Source of the DNA: Kordiimonas laminariae
GTDB lineage: Bacteria > Pseudomonadota > Alphaproteobacteria > Sphingomonadales > Kordiimonadaceae
Assembly: GCF_023008165.1 (NCBI RefSeq)
Contig: NZ_JAKQZA010000005.1
Coordinates: forward strand, 124,001 to 188,000
Reading direction: 5' to 3'
DNA: 64,000 nucleotides
Below, one piece after another: positions 53,376-62,908 of the stretch (positions are counted from its first letter, which is position 1; the number at the start of each line of letters is the position of its first letter). The position numbers and the translations under genes are program-made. The notes beneath the pieces were generated by a model that was not told the origin of the DNA, ran no database searches, and saw nothing but the letters and a program-made list of their open reading frames with translations.

Positions 53376-54311
53376 TTAAAATAGGTAAAAGCGCTTTCGT
53401 TTAACCCATGAAGCTTCCGCCCAAAATTCTTTCGCTTCTTCAACCGCTGAAATTAAACCAAATTCCAACCATGTTTCTGAAACCAACTGTCTATTTAAGA
53501 GACATCTGTTTTCAATAATTTCCCGGTGCACTCCAAGGCATTTTATATTTTCCTCGCTTAGGCGACTAAGTACACCCTCAATTTCCTCGAGCTTATCTGA
53601 TTTTGAAGCAAGAATGGAAATCGCACCACGTCCAGTTTCTTCATAAAACTTACCATGCCCTCCAAAACATTTTATCAGATAGGCCTGATACAGGTAAAAC
53701 TCTGTAAACCCTTCCTGCATAAAGATTTCAGGGAAGTTTCTTTCATCTGTTTCAACAAGATCAGAAATCAAAGCTCTTACGATTTGAGTTTTGAAAAGAA
53801 AAGGGGGAACCGTAGGTAAAGCATTCTTAAAATTTTCAGGAAGGTCTGCTCCCAGATACATAAGGGCTTTATCAAACTGCTTTCTGAAATGGGAAACCAA
53901 AGCATGCTGGTAACTTTTAAGTTTACCCTCTTCTGTAAAGAAGTGTTGTTCCGTCACATTACGTATAAAATGGTTCTTACAATCGAGAACCAAATATTCT
54001 TCTGTTTCAACAACCTGACTAGCCATTAACTTGAGAATTTGCTGACTTCGCCAGCCTATCTTCTTTAGTTTTTGTCCTGCGACAGCATCATAAGAGTGCA
54101 GTTTCACCTTATCCTGCAGAAGCCCATAGTCCCCCAAAACATAGTTATCCAGAGATTTTGTAACAAAACGGTGCGCTCGGTCATTAACAATAATATGGAT
54201 AGTACCAATCAGATCAGGCTCAACATATTTGGCAAGAGATCTAGCCTGAAGCCTAAGTAGATTCACCTCATCGCGATACGTAATCGTTACAATATCTAGC
54301 TGCCGGCTCAC
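53376..54311 (-). CDS. DUF6492 family, glycosyltransferase-like protein
   Basis: A 311-residue cytoplasmic protein with the look of DUF6492: an N-terminal IVTITYRDEVNLLRLQARSL strand-helix, a sugar-nucleotide-like loop, then GWRSQQILKLMAS and YLVLDCKNHF, which resembles a DxD-type metal site without the second aspartate. The C-terminal half has F/Y-rich helices. Members are found in polysaccharide clusters and are thought to be glycosyltransferases, but activity is not shown here. The start is GTG 54311, immediately after the DinG-like gene's stop (TAAGTG), so it is the second gene of that transcript. Confidence 0.7.
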   Translation of the reverse strand: MSRQLDIVTITYRDEVNLLRLQARSLAKYVEPDLIGTIHIIVNDRAHRFVTKSLDNYVLGDYGLLQDKVKLHSYDAVAGQKLKKIGWRSQQILKLMASQVVETEEYLVLDCKNHFIRNVTEQHFFTEEGKLKSYQHALVSHFRKQFDKALMYLGADLPENFKNALPTVPPFLFKTQIVRALISDLVETDERNFPEIFMQEGFTEFYLYQAYLIKCFGGHGKFYEETGRGAISILASKSDKLEEIEGVLSRLSEENIKCLGVHREIIENRCLLNRQLVSETWLEFGLISAVEEAKEFWAEASWVKRKRFYLF

Positions 54312-57095
54312 TTAATTAGTTCCTTCCGACGAAAAAAACTCCCGAACACTCTTTACAGCTTCCGCCAGACCAACTCGTTCAATTTCCACCCCTTCAGGCA
54401 TTGCTTCCATCAACCGCGTTGGGGTTTGGCCGTCCAGCATCACAAACACGCCGCGATCATTCGCACGCCGCACAAGCCGGCCAAAAGCCTGCGCGAGCTT
54501 GAGACGGGTAAGCATTTCATCATAGTGCCTGCCGCCAAAAGCATTCCGGCGTGCTCTGTGCAAAATGGTTGGTCGCGGCCAAGGAACACGATCAAATACA
54601 ATAAGACGCAGGCTATCACCGGGTACATCCACCCCGTCCCGCACAGCATCAGTACCTAACAGGCAGCTATTAGGATCATCTCTGAAAATATCAACAAGCG
54701 TTGCGGTATCCACGGGATCTACGTGCTGCGCATAAAGCGGCATGCCGTTTTCTTCCATGTTCCCAGCGATATATTCATAAGTTGTTCTGAGACGACTAAT
54801 AGCAGTGAATAGCCCAAGAGCTCCACCGCCAGATGCCATAAAGAGTGCCCGGTATGCCGCCGCCACTTGAACAGCATCCATTTTATTCACATCACCAACT
54901 ATCAACACCTTGGTAGATTTCGGGTAGTCAAAAGGGGACAAAACTGAAAGCCGCTTTGGCGGCACCATCAGATGCTGAGCACCTGTTCGCATATCAGCCG
55001 ATTGCCAATCTTCCACTTCAGTCGCTTTGTCTCTCAACGTTGCGGATGTAATCAGGGTTCCGTGGGTTTCTGCAAGTACACATTCTGAAAATGGTTTGGT
55101 TGGGTCTATGAAATGGCGGTGATACCCGATATCCCGTTCGCGGCCATCAATACGCTCTATCTCAAACCAGTCAATAAAGCCCTCAGGCGATAGCTTTCCA
55201 AGGCCTTCAGCCATAGCAGCCCAGTTGGTAACAATCTCTGCGCGCTGTTTCAGCGACCTCGCTGAACTCTCTAACCGGCCACGAGAGGTGCTATCAAGTA
55301 CATCAGAATCTTCATCTAGCCGTTTTATCAAAAGGTTTGAAAGCCCTGACATAGGCTGTGAAAGCGCAGCGAGCCCTTCAAACAGAGCTTGCCCCGCTTC
55401 CACCAATCCTTCAATTGGATCAGCGATTGAACACTCAATGGTATGCGGTCCCCGTCCATCAGCGCGGGTAAGCACTTGTGCCCTGATATGCATAAGGAAA
55501 GTTTCAAACCGCGTTACCGGAGCAGAACCCGCAACGCGGCCCATCCAGTTATCTGACGGTAACAAACGCGCAGCCTCAAGGGTTTCCTCTAGAAGCTTCT
55601 GTGCATCCATATCATCAGCAACAAGCTCTTCCAGCCGGCTTTTAAGCCCCCTTGCCCGTGTGCTGCCACCACTTTCTTTGCCTCTGATCCAGCGCCGGAG
55701 TTCGGCACCTTCAAGCCCGGATAAATTCAGGGAAAATGCACTATCTGCTGCATCAAAAACATGGTGTCCTTCATCAAACACCAAACGTTTTGGAAGATCA
55801 GGGTCTCCAATCCTCGAAACCGCTTGCGCAATCACCAGCGCATGGTTCGCTACCACAAGATCAGCATGTTTTGCTTTGCGGGCAGATTTTTCAATATAAC
55901 AGCGCCTGAAATGTGCGCAGGCGGAATAGAGGCATTCACCCCTACGGTCAGTGAGCCCTGCAATACGCCCTACCCCAAAATGAGCACCAAGCCAGCTTGG
56001 AAAATCCCCACCGATCATATCACCGTCACGGGTATAACGTGCCCAGCGAGCTACAAGCCCGATCAGGATTTTATCCCGGTCTTCACCCTGATTTGGGTTA
56101 GTACGCATCATTACTGCACGGGTGGTTTCCTCAATATTCAGAAGGCAGGCGTAGTTTTCACGGCCTTTTCTGATAACTGCCCGTTTATCCTTAACCCGAG
56201 GGTCTGGATAAAGCTTGGAAAGCTCCTGATCCAGTTGCCTCTGTAGGTTTTTTGTGTAAGTGGATAGCCAAACGGCACCATCATTCCGTTCAGCCCAGCG
56301 GCTTGCGGGTGCGATATACCCGAGGGTTTTCCCTGTGCCGGTCCCTGCTTCAAGAAGTTGGATATTCGGCCCTTCAAGCATTTCACGCGGCCTGAACACA
56401 TGGGTAGCAGCAGCAGCATAACGTTTTTGCCCTTCGCGCTGTTCTGATCCATTCCCCAAAAGTTCTGTGAGCCTTGAAAGGCTTTCCTCCGGTTCAATCG
56501 CTTCATCACCTGGCGGCGGCGGCGGTGCCCCATCTTCCCATTCAGGAAGAGATGTCCAGACCAGCAAACCATCTTCACGGCTATGGTCAGCAAATTCTTC
56601 CATATACCCAAGCGCAAGTGGGCCCCATGTCCAGCCCGCTTTGGCCATCATCATCAAAACCCGGCCGCCTCCAGCCCTGTAGCGGTAGGTTTCTGCCGCC
56701 ATATCAGATAAAAGCCGCTCCGCAATCGTATGAAGAGCGAGGCAGATGTCTTCATGAGTGTCTGTGTTTTTATCAAGTACCAAAGCTTCAAGAAGGCCCT
56801 GTACTGTCGGCAAACAATAGCGAGCAGGCCGAACGAATGCGTATAATTCTAGCAGATCATATGCTCGTAGGTACGGCATACCAAGCCTGCGTGCCGCCAT
56901 AACCCGGTTCACCAGCATATGCGCCTTTGTGCTTAGGCGTTTTGCTGCTGTTTCATGGTCAAGTTCTTCAAACTCGCCGTGTTCCGTAAGAATGGTGACA
57001 AAGCGCACGCCAACCACCGCCACAGGTATAGCCTCTAAGGAGGCTCCCGCACGGTCAGCTTCAACTACTAAATCCGGGCCAAATAAGTCAGACAT
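54312..57095 (-). CDS. ATP-dependent DNA helicase, DinG-like
   Basis: A 927-residue superfamily 2 helicase. Walker A EAGTGTGKT is near residue 255, the Walker B box VFDEGHHVFD near 440, and motif VI QAFGRLVRRANDRGV near the C terminus. Cysteines for a 4Fe-4S cluster are present at YACLLN near 318 and GECLYSACAHFRRC near 388-401. An extra N-terminal domain of about 230 residues lies before Walker A. DinG unwinds 5'-to-3' and resolves R-loops or stalled forks. The gene starts at ATG 57095 without a clear strong site, and is followed directly by the DUF6492 gene. Confidence 0.88.
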   Translation of the reverse strand: MSDLFGPDLVVEADRAGASLEAIPVAVVGVRFVTILTEHGEFEELDHETAAKRLSTKAHMLVNRVMAARRLGMPYLRAYDLLELYAFVRPARYCLPTVQGLLEALVLDKNTDTHEDICLALHTIAERLLSDMAAETYRYRAGGGRVLMMMAKAGWTWGPLALGYMEEFADHSREDGLLVWTSLPEWEDGAPPPPPGDEAIEPEESLSRLTELLGNGSEQREGQKRYAAAATHVFRPREMLEGPNIQLLEAGTGTGKTLGYIAPASRWAERNDGAVWLSTYTKNLQRQLDQELSKLYPDPRVKDKRAVIRKGRENYACLLNIEETTRAVMMRTNPNQGEDRDKILIGLVARWARYTRDGDMIGGDFPSWLGAHFGVGRIAGLTDRRGECLYSACAHFRRCYIEKSARKAKHADLVVANHALVIAQAVSRIGDPDLPKRLVFDEGHHVFDAADSAFSLNLSGLEGAELRRWIRGKESGGSTRARGLKSRLEELVADDMDAQKLLEETLEAARLLPSDNWMGRVAGSAPVTRFETFLMHIRAQVLTRADGRGPHTIECSIADPIEGLVEAGQALFEGLAALSQPMSGLSNLLIKRLDEDSDVLDSTSRGRLESSARSLKQRAEIVTNWAAMAEGLGKLSPEGFIDWFEIERIDGRERDIGYHRHFIDPTKPFSECVLAETHGTLITSATLRDKATEVEDWQSADMRTGAQHLMVPPKRLSVLSPFDYPKSTKVLIVGDVNKMDAVQVAAAYRALFMASGGGALGLFTAISRLRTTYEYIAGNMEENGMPLYAQHVDPVDTATLVDIFRDDPNSCLLGTDAVRDGVDVPGDSLRLIVFDRVPWPRPTILHRARRNAFGGRHYDEMLTRLKLAQAFGRLVRRANDRGVFVMLDGQTPTRLMEAMPEGVEIERVGLAEAVKSVREFFSSEGTN

Positions 57096-57181
57096 GGGCG
57101 GAGCATAATGTTATGCATTCGTAAAAAACACCCGCTAATGTGATTTTATAGAATTTATGCCATAACATATTGGTGTTTTTC

Positions 57182-57210
57182 TTGACGAAAGCCCTTAGAA
57201 ACCCTAGCTT
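57182..57210 (+). promoter_or_regulatory. Sigma-70 promoter of lysK
   Basis: TTGACG (57182-57187), 17-base spacer, TAGCTT (57205-57210). The distance to ATG 57258 is 47 bases. Its -35/-10 layout is very like the promoter of the MATE gene at 63047-63075 (TTGACA-N17-TAGCTA). Confidence 0.55.
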
Positions 57211-57257
57211 CCGCGAGTTTTAAACCAAACAGAAACCTATAAATAACGGTGACGCTT

Positions 57258-58841
57258 ATGACAAAAGACGTAGATTTAGCTCTATCCAGCAACGCTTGGC
57301 CTTTCAAGGAAGCAGAAAAGCTGGTCAAACGCTATAAATCTGGCGCGCCGGAAAAGGGATATATTCTGTTTGAAACAGGGTATGGCCCATCAGGCCTGCC
57401 GCACCTTGGTACATTCGGCGAAGTCGCCCGCACAACAATGGTGATGCGTGCCTTCCAGGAAATTTCTGATATTCCAACAAAACTTATTTGTTTCTCAGAT
57501 GATATGGATGGCCTTCGGAAAGTGCCAACAAACGTGCCAAACCAAGAACTTCTTGAAGGTGCGCTAGGTAAGCCTCTCACTGAGGTGCCAGACCCGTTCG
57601 GTACACACAATAGCTTTGGTGAGCATAATAACGCACGCCTGCAGGCTTTCCTTGATCAGTACGGGTTTGATTACGAGTTTTACTCCGCAACTGAATGCTA
57701 CAAATCAGGCCGCTTTGACGAGACGCTACTAAAGCTTTGCCGCAACTATGACAAAGTAATCAAAGTGATCTTACCAACGCTTGGTGAAGAGCGCCAGCAA
57801 ACATACAGCCCGTTCCTGCCGATTGACCCAGATACAGGCCGCGTGCTGCAGGTTCCTGTTCGTGTGGAAGATCCTGAAAAGGGCATCATCAGTTTTGAAA
57901 CAGAAGCGGGTGAGCGCATCGAAGTGCCAGTAACCGGCGGTAATGTGAAATGCCAGTGGAAAGTTGACTGGGCTATGCGCTGGGATGCCCTTGATGTGGA
58001 TTACGAGATGGCGGGTAAAGATCTGGATGAAAGTGTGAAGCTTTCTTCTATCATCCGTCGTATCCTTGGTGGCCAACCACCAGAGGCGCTGAGCTATGAG
58101 CTGTTCCTTGATCAGGAAGGCAAAAAAATATCCAAATCCAAAGGGAACGGTATCTCTATTGAAGAATGGCTCGCTTACGCAAGCCCTGAGAGCCTATCGC
58201 TTTACATGTTCCAGAGCCCACGGAAAGCGAAACGCCTGTATTTTGATGTGATCCCAAAGGCTGTAGACGAATATTATACTTTCCTGGCGAAGTACCAAAC
58301 ACAGGAACTGGCAGACCGCTATAAAAACCCTGTATGGCACATCCATGGTGGTAATGTTCCGTCAGAAAGCCTGCCTGTAAGCTTCGCGCTGCTTCTGAAC
58401 CTCGTTTCTGTGGCAAATACAGAAGAGAAAGAAGCGCTTTGGGGCTTTGTGAGCAAATATGCTGAAGGTGCAACCGCAGAGAAATTCCCGGCACTTGACC
58501 GCCTGATGGATTACGCACTCAAATATTATGAAGACTTTGTAAAACCAACAAAGAGCTTCCGCTTGCCAAACGAGCAGGAAAGCAAAGCGTTTGAAAGCCT
58601 CATCGGCCGCCTTGGCGCACTTGACGCAAATGAGACAGACGCTGAAGTGATCATGACAGAGGTTTACTCAGCTGGTAAAGACGCTGAATTTGAAAACCTG
58701 CGTGAATGGTTCAAAGCCTGTTATGAAGTACTTCTTGGCCAAAGCCAGGGCCCACGTATGGGTGGCTTCTTTGCGCTGTACGGTCTTGAAGATAGCATTA
58801 AGCTCGTAAAAGCAGGCCTTGCTGGAGAGCTGGCAGCATAA
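57258..58841 (+). CDS. lysK: Lysyl-tRNA synthetase, class I
   Basis: A 527-residue class I LysRS, unlike the class II form of most bacteria; the class I form is common in alphaproteobacteria and archaea. HIGH is seen as PSGLPHLGTFGE near residue 40-51, KMSKS as KKISKSKGNG near 288. The C-terminal helical domain binds the anticodon. It charges tRNA-Lys. ATG 57258 was preferred to GTG 57249. No other LysRS gene is in this window. A terminator follows 24 bases after the stop. Confidence 0.96.
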   Translation: MTKDVDLALSSNAWPFKEAEKLVKRYKSGAPEKGYILFETGYGPSGLPHLGTFGEVARTTMVMRAFQEISDIPTKLICFSDDMDGLRKVPTNVPNQELLEGALGKPLTEVPDPFGTHNSFGEHNNARLQAFLDQYGFDYEFYSATECYKSGRFDETLLKLCRNYDKVIKVILPTLGEERQQTYSPFLPIDPDTGRVLQVPVRVEDPEKGIISFETEAGERIEVPVTGGNVKCQWKVDWAMRWDALDVDYEMAGKDLDESVKLSSIIRRILGGQPPEALSYELFLDQEGKKISKSKGNGISIEEWLAYASPESLSLYMFQSPRKAKRLYFDVIPKAVDEYYTFLAKYQTQELADRYKNPVWHIHGGNVPSESLPVSFALLLNLVSVANTEEKEALWGFVSKYAEGATAEKFPALDRLMDYALKYYEDFVKPTKSFRLPNEQESKAFESLIGRLGALDANETDAEVIMTEVYSAGKDAEFENLREWFKACYEVLLGQSQGPRMGGFFALYGLEDSIKLVKAGLAGELAA

Positions 58842-58865
58842 CGCTTGGCACATAAACGAATACTG

Positions 58866-58896
58866 AAAAGCCCGGCAGAGTTACCGGGCTTTTTTA
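58866..58896 (+). terminator. Rho-independent terminator of lysK
   Basis: AAAAGCCCGG (58866-58875) pairs exactly with CCGGGCTTTT (58884-58893) across an eight-base loop, and T's continue to 58896. The hairpin also serves the convergent gene from the other side. Confidence 0.92.
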
Positions 58897-58899
58897 TAT

Positions 58900-59853
58900 T
58901 TAATCGCAGGCTTTAACGTTTTTTCCCGTATTAAAGCTTTTAAACTCAAACCCGGTTTTTCCATTCCATTTCACAAAGGAAAGATCGAGAACACCATCCC
59001 CTGCTCCATTGAAACGTGTAAGGTTATCTTCGCTGAGAAAACCCTGTTGAACGCAGTGGACCTTGGTGGAACCGTGGATAAGAAGCACAGGCTTTTCATA
59101 AGCCGCAGCTTTTTCTTTCAGGTTTTGTATAAAGCTCGCATAGGGATCACAGTTTTCCTGAAGACCACTCCCACAAGCTTCTTTACCAAGAAAAGAGGAA
59201 TCCTCTGTAACATCAGCATGAATAAACACCACCATACCATCTGCCTCAGCAGCAGCATGGAAGCTTTCTTCAAGCCAGGCTTTGTTTTTGGCGTCTCTTA
59301 GATCAACAGCTATCAGGATTTCATTTTTGTTGTTCGCCACAACTTCTTCACGCCCGTTCCCCGTACCAACAATATGCTGTGTGGTGACATAAAGATTTTG
59401 ATACTGAAAACGAACAAGTTCCGGATAGCTGGTATCCCGGTTAATATTCATAGTCGTGCGGTTTTCAGGTAAATAATCACTGCGGTAAGCTCGTTCACGG
59501 ATTTCATAGAGCTTTGCCAGCTCATTATCGCCCTTACGGTCACAGTCAGTCCAGTCATTATCACCGAGGGTCAGAAAAACAGGCTTTTCAGTAATACTAA
59601 AAATGGCGCTAAGGTTTTCTTCGTAACGCTTTTCACTACAGCGTTTACCACCGCTTTTCATATCACCAAAGAAAAGAGCGAAAGGAATATCAGAAGCTTT
59701 CAGCTTTTTAGCAGCTTGTTCCAGATAATTAATCTGGCTACCACCATAAGGCATGTCACCAAATGCAAGGAATTCAAACCCCTTCTGATCATCTGCCAAC
59801 ACGGATGTTACCCCTAGTGCTGACACGGCCAAACCAGTTAATGCCTGTTTCAT
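58900..59853 (-). CDS. Secreted calcineurin-like phosphoesterase-type protein
   Basis: A 317-residue protein with a signal peptide (MKQALTGLAVSALGVTSVLA). The mature part has a metallophosphoesterase-like order of blocks: FGDMPYGG, FFGDMKSGGKRC, LGDNDWTDC, FIHADV and LLIHGSTKVHCV, giving D, D, N-D, H and H ligands, although the family's usual GNH(E/D) is replaced by GDNDW. Several cysteines may form disulfides in the periplasm. No substrate can be named. GGAGG lies five bases before ATG 59853; the longer start at 59865 abuts it. Confidence 0.7.
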   Translation of the reverse strand: MKQALTGLAVSALGVTSVLADDQKGFEFLAFGDMPYGGSQINYLEQAAKKLKASDIPFALFFGDMKSGGKRCSEKRYEENLSAIFSITEKPVFLTLGDNDWTDCDRKGDNELAKLYEIRERAYRSDYLPENRTTMNINRDTSYPELVRFQYQNLYVTTQHIVGTGNGREEVVANNKNEILIAVDLRDAKNKAWLEESFHAAAEADGMVVFIHADVTEDSSFLGKEACGSGLQENCDPYASFIQNLKEKAAAYEKPVLLIHGSTKVHCVQQGFLSEDNLTRFNGAGDGVLDLSFVKWNGKTGFEFKSFNTGKNVKACD

Positions 59854-59925
59854 GATATCCTCCACACAAAAATCAACCCGCAGAATATGCAGGCTGATTA
59901 TAATTATTTTGTGGGACTATAAGCC

Positions 59926-60117
59926 CTATTCAGGCTGAAAGATATCTTCAATTGCGCATTCAAAAATTCGGGCAAAACTGAAGGCAAGTGGCAAGCTGGG
60001 GTCATATTTCCCGCGTTCGATTGAATTAATCGTTTGCCGCGATACGCCAATTTTTTCAGCCAAAACCTGTTGGCTCCAGTCTCTTTCAGCGCGTAAAACT
60101 TTTAAGCGGTTTTTCAT
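59926..60117 (-). CDS. XRE-family transcriptional regulator (63 aa)
   Basis: A small protein that is one Cro/CI-type HTH domain: KNRLKVLRAERDWSQQVLAEKIGVSRQTINSIERGKYDPS with an acidic tail. Its length is typical of the YgzD-like XRE group that regulates a neighbouring membrane protein. The ATG overlaps the stop of the preceding membrane-protein gene (ATGA), so they are translated together. I infer that it binds the three repeats at 61397-61467 upstream of the operon. Confidence 0.9.
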   Translation of the reverse strand: MKNRLKVLRAERDWSQQVLAEKIGVSRQTINSIERGKYDPSLPLAFSFARIFECAIEDIFQPE

Positions 60118-60497
60118 TCGTATTTTCTCGCAACATAAGCTTGCGCCAGTCCTTGCACGCCCATCATCATTGGCATCACCCAAATAATAGGCAATTTAGG
60201 GAACCCAATTCCTTCGAGAAAGCCATAGGCAAAAGTACTGAAACCCACAAGTAAAAAGCTGATCAGTGTCGCTTCCATTGCCTTCTTACGCTGAAGCTCA
60301 TCCCAGCTTCTAGAGAACTCTAAAGCAGCTCGAAGAACCAGAAACACAGGGAACATCGGTAGAAGGGCCAAGATAATCTGTTGCCACTGTGGGAATTCGA
60401 TTTGCTTCAGGGCGATATTTACTCCTATCAGGATAAAAGCATACGCCGAGAAGGCCAAAACCATTGATTTCATATATTTCTTTGCAGGTGTTGTCAT
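60114..60497 (-). CDS. Small inner-membrane protein of XRE operon
   Basis: A 127-residue protein with four hydrophobic segments (about residues 10-30, 41-58, 75-93 and 101-117). A charged loop SRSWDELQRKKAMEATL lies between the second and third. It resembles the membrane partners that often accompany small XRE regulators, and is of unknown function. The stop overlaps the XRE start by four bases. It lies nine bases after the hydrolase gene, so the three form one operon. Confidence 0.72.
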   Translation of the reverse strand: MTTPAKKYMKSMVLAFSAYAFILIGVNIALKQIEFPQWQQIILALLPMFPVFLVLRAALEFSRSWDELQRKKAMEATLISFLLVGFSTFAYGFLEGIGFPKLPIIWVMPMMMGVQGLAQAYVARKYE

Positions 60498-60506
60498 GGT
60501 TTCCCC

Positions 60507-61370
60507 CTATTTTAGAAACGTTTCTAGAGCTGCTGTAAACACTTCTGGCTGATCAATCATAATGAAATGAAAGCTATCATCCACCATTTGCAGTGTGAAA
60601 TTTTTAACGCCGCTATATTGGTCAGCATAAAAAGCCGTAAGTGCATCTTTTTTAAGAGGCATCTGCTCCGCTGTTGCCGCAAGCATAAGGACTTCTGCTT
60701 TTATTGTTGGCAAACTATCGCGGTAATCTGTTCCAAATGCTTCAGAGAAAGCGGTAGCGACTGTTGCCTGATCAGACGTTTCAGACCATTCCACAAGAGT
60801 TGGAATAAACTCAGGCGTGTTTGAAAGAATACGCAAACCCATTTTCTGCTGCTGATCATATGCATCACGCGGCATATTCATCATCGCTGTTTTCATATAT
60901 CTAGCCTGTGTTTTAGCGGCATCTGGTGAAATACCAGCCACGAACAAACCAGCCATAAAAGGTGCGCTATCCACTACCACTACCTTTTCAATCATCTCAG
61001 GCGCAGCATTCGCAAGCATAAGAGACATCAATCCACCAATGGAATGGCCAACTACCTTTACATTTTCAGCATTGTTTTTCTTAAGCTCTGAGCGAACTTC
61101 TTCCACTGTTTTCGCAAGGAAACCATCAAGTTCTGCTCTTGGGGCAACGCCTGCAAACCCAGGTGCAGTCACCACAAAAATATTGTGCGTTGCTTCAAAC
61201 TGCTTCACCCACGGCTGCCAAAGCTCACCGCTTGAAGCAAGCCCAGGAATGAAAACAAGGGTTTCACCACCTTTGTTTCCAAACTGTTCTATATCCGCCT
61301 TCGCCATATCTGAAATCATGCCAAAGGCAAGGAATGCAACAACCGCTATTCTTATCATCAAGCATTTCAT
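60507..61370 (-). CDS. Secreted alpha/beta hydrolase
   Basis: A 287-residue hydrolase with a signal peptide (about residues 1-25). The nucleophile Ser110 lies in GHSIGG, the oxyanion block is FIPGLASSGELW (39-51), and the histidine is near the C terminus in DDSFHFIMIDQ. The enzyme would act in the periplasm on an ester, lactone or peptide; the substrate is unknown. AGGAGG lies about eight bases before the ATG. It is the first gene of the hydrolase / membrane protein / XRE operon, whose promoter overlaps a set of repeated sites. Confidence 0.85.
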   Translation of the reverse strand: MKCLMIRIAVVAFLAFGMISDMAKADIEQFGNKGGETLVFIPGLASSGELWQPWVKQFEATHNIFVVTAPGFAGVAPRAELDGFLAKTVEEVRSELKKNNAENVKVVGHSIGGLMSLMLANAAPEMIEKVVVVDSAPFMAGLFVAGISPDAAKTQARYMKTAMMNMPRDAYDQQQKMGLRILSNTPEFIPTLVEWSETSDQATVATAFSEAFGTDYRDSLPTIKAEVLMLAATAEQMPLKKDALTAFYADQYSGVKNFTLQMVDDSFHFIMIDQPEVFTAALETFLK

Positions 61371-61396
61371 TATATGATCCTCCTGTCGTGACTACC

Positions 61397-61468
61397 TGTC
61401 ATAATGTCTAGCTTGCTTTACATATAAGCACACACGACATTATGTCAAGTATATTTGTCATTATGTAA
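61397..61468 (-). promoter_or_regulatory. Promoter and three operator-like repeats of the XRE operon
   Basis: On the minus strand the -35 TTGACA (61448-61443) and -10 TATATG (61426-61421) are 16 bases apart. Three copies of a near-palindrome lie around it: TGTCATAATGTC (61397-61408), GACATTATGTC (61436-61446, overlapping the -35) and GTCATTATGTA (61457-61467). The centres are about 39 and 21 bases apart, the second about two helical turns. The XRE protein of the operon is the likely binder (inference). Confidence 0.7.
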
Positions 61469-61488
61469 AATATCACGCCAAAACATGA

Positions 61489-61514
61489 CAAACCCCACCA
61501 TTGAGTGGGGTTTG
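61489..61514 (-). terminator. Terminator of the MATE gene
   Basis: CAAACCCCAC (61489-61498) pairs exactly with GTGGGGTTTG (61505-61514) across a six-base loop. It lies ten bases after the stop codon of the MATE gene on the minus strand; the T-tail is short, so partial read-through is possible. Confidence 0.8.
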
Positions 61515-61523
61515 TATTGATCG

Positions 61524-62900
61524 TTAGAAATGTTGAAACACACCGAATTTCATATGATGTTTTCTGTTGGAAAGAAAAAGTACTCCCATAGTAAGTACCA
61601 AAAGGGCCACTTCCCCCATAGGGAAGGCATACCAAAGTCCTTTCGCTCCCCATACATTCACCGCTATGAATAAAAGAGGAACAGTAAACAGATAAGGTTT
61701 GGAAATACCGAGTATGGCAGCTTTTCCTGCTTTCCCTATCGCCTGAAAGTACATGGCTATCATCATAAGGGGGCCAGAGATAAAAAAGGCACTGACCATA
61801 ATAGGTAAAACCCGAGAAACTTCAGCTATCACTGATGCTTCACTAACAAATATTTCACCAATCTCTGCCGGGAAAAAGGTGAATAGTATCTGAGTAGATA
61901 CCCCATACAGGCCTGCTATTATCAATGCTGCTTTTAAACCTCGGTCACTTCTTTCCCAATTCCGGGCGCCATAATTGGTCCCCACAATAGTTTGCATTGC
62001 CTGCGCCAAACCAAGCAGCGGAAAGAAAACAAATGTCATAACCCGGGTAATAATACCGTACGCAGAGACAGTGGTCGTATAGGTATCGGAAGGCGTTCCC
62101 TGAAGAGCAAACAAGATCACTGTAGAAACCAAAGCCATTCCCATAAAATTCAGGCTTTGCGGAATGCCTAGCCCTATTATTGCCTTCCAACCAACAACAA
62201 GCTTATTTCCGAATAAAACCGCAGGACTAATTAGCTGTTCATCTTTCATTCGAAAGTAAAAAATAAGAAACAGAGCCAATATTTGAGCGGTAACCGTTCC
62301 ATAAGCTGATCCAGCAACACCCCAATCCATCTCAACAATAAAGATATAGTTAAACCCTATATTCAAAAGCGATACGGCCAAGCTTCCACCAGCCATTAAG
62401 CCTAAACGTCCTTCATTTCTGAGAGCATCAGAATTCACCGATAGAAAAAATAATATCGGCGTGAAATAGATATTAATCCCGAGATAAAGGTGTGCTTGTT
62501 CTGCGATATGGCCATTCCCTGCAACAACAAGAGCAACAGCAAAGTCACCAAACAGGTAAAAACCAGCTATCAATACAAAACTGATAAAAACTGTCAGTCC
62601 GTGAGCGGATGTAAAAACCTGTTCAGCCTCAGCTTTCTTACTGCCGCCTAGGCTTCTTGCCAGTAAACTGGCCATACCTGAAGATACAAGCACAGAAAGA
62701 GCAATGATCATCATATAAGCTGGAAAAACGGCCGTCACCGCTGCAAGTGCATCTGCACCAACATACCACCCAAGAAACATAGCATCAGCAACGGCTACCA
62801 AGCCGTTGAGTACCATTACGAATATAATGGGAATTGCCGTTTTGGCATAAAGAGTGCCCATTGGCCCTCTGGTAAAATCAACATTCAACGTTGAAGACAT
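61524..62900 (-). CDS. MATE-family efflux transporter
   Basis: A 458-residue membrane protein with 12 hydrophobic segments. MATE features are KTAIPIIFVMVLNGLVAVADAMFLGWY at the start and the second-half equivalent with GIITRVMTFVFFPLLGLAQAMQTIVGTNYGARN. Such proteins export cationic drugs or metabolites with H+ or Na+. GAGGAG lies eight bases before ATG 62900. It has its own promoter and a 140-base leader with possible pseudoknot, and a terminator after the stop. It differs from the other MATE gene (44391), which is in the DinF branch. Confidence 0.9.
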   Translation of the reverse strand: MSSTLNVDFTRGPMGTLYAKTAIPIIFVMVLNGLVAVADAMFLGWYVGADALAAVTAVFPAYMMIIALSVLVSSGMASLLARSLGGSKKAEAEQVFTSAHGLTVFISFVLIAGFYLFGDFAVALVVAGNGHIAEQAHLYLGINIYFTPILFFLSVNSDALRNEGRLGLMAGGSLAVSLLNIGFNYIFIVEMDWGVAGSAYGTVTAQILALFLIFYFRMKDEQLISPAVLFGNKLVVGWKAIIGLGIPQSLNFMGMALVSTVILFALQGTPSDTYTTTVSAYGIITRVMTFVFFPLLGLAQAMQTIVGTNYGARNWERSDRGLKAALIIAGLYGVSTQILFTFFPAEIGEIFVSEASVIAEVSRVLPIMVSAFFISGPLMMIAMYFQAIGKAGKAAILGISKPYLFTVPLLFIAVNVWGAKGLWYAFPMGEVALLVLTMGVLFLSNRKHHMKFGVFQHF

Positions 62901-62908
62901 ATTCTGTT

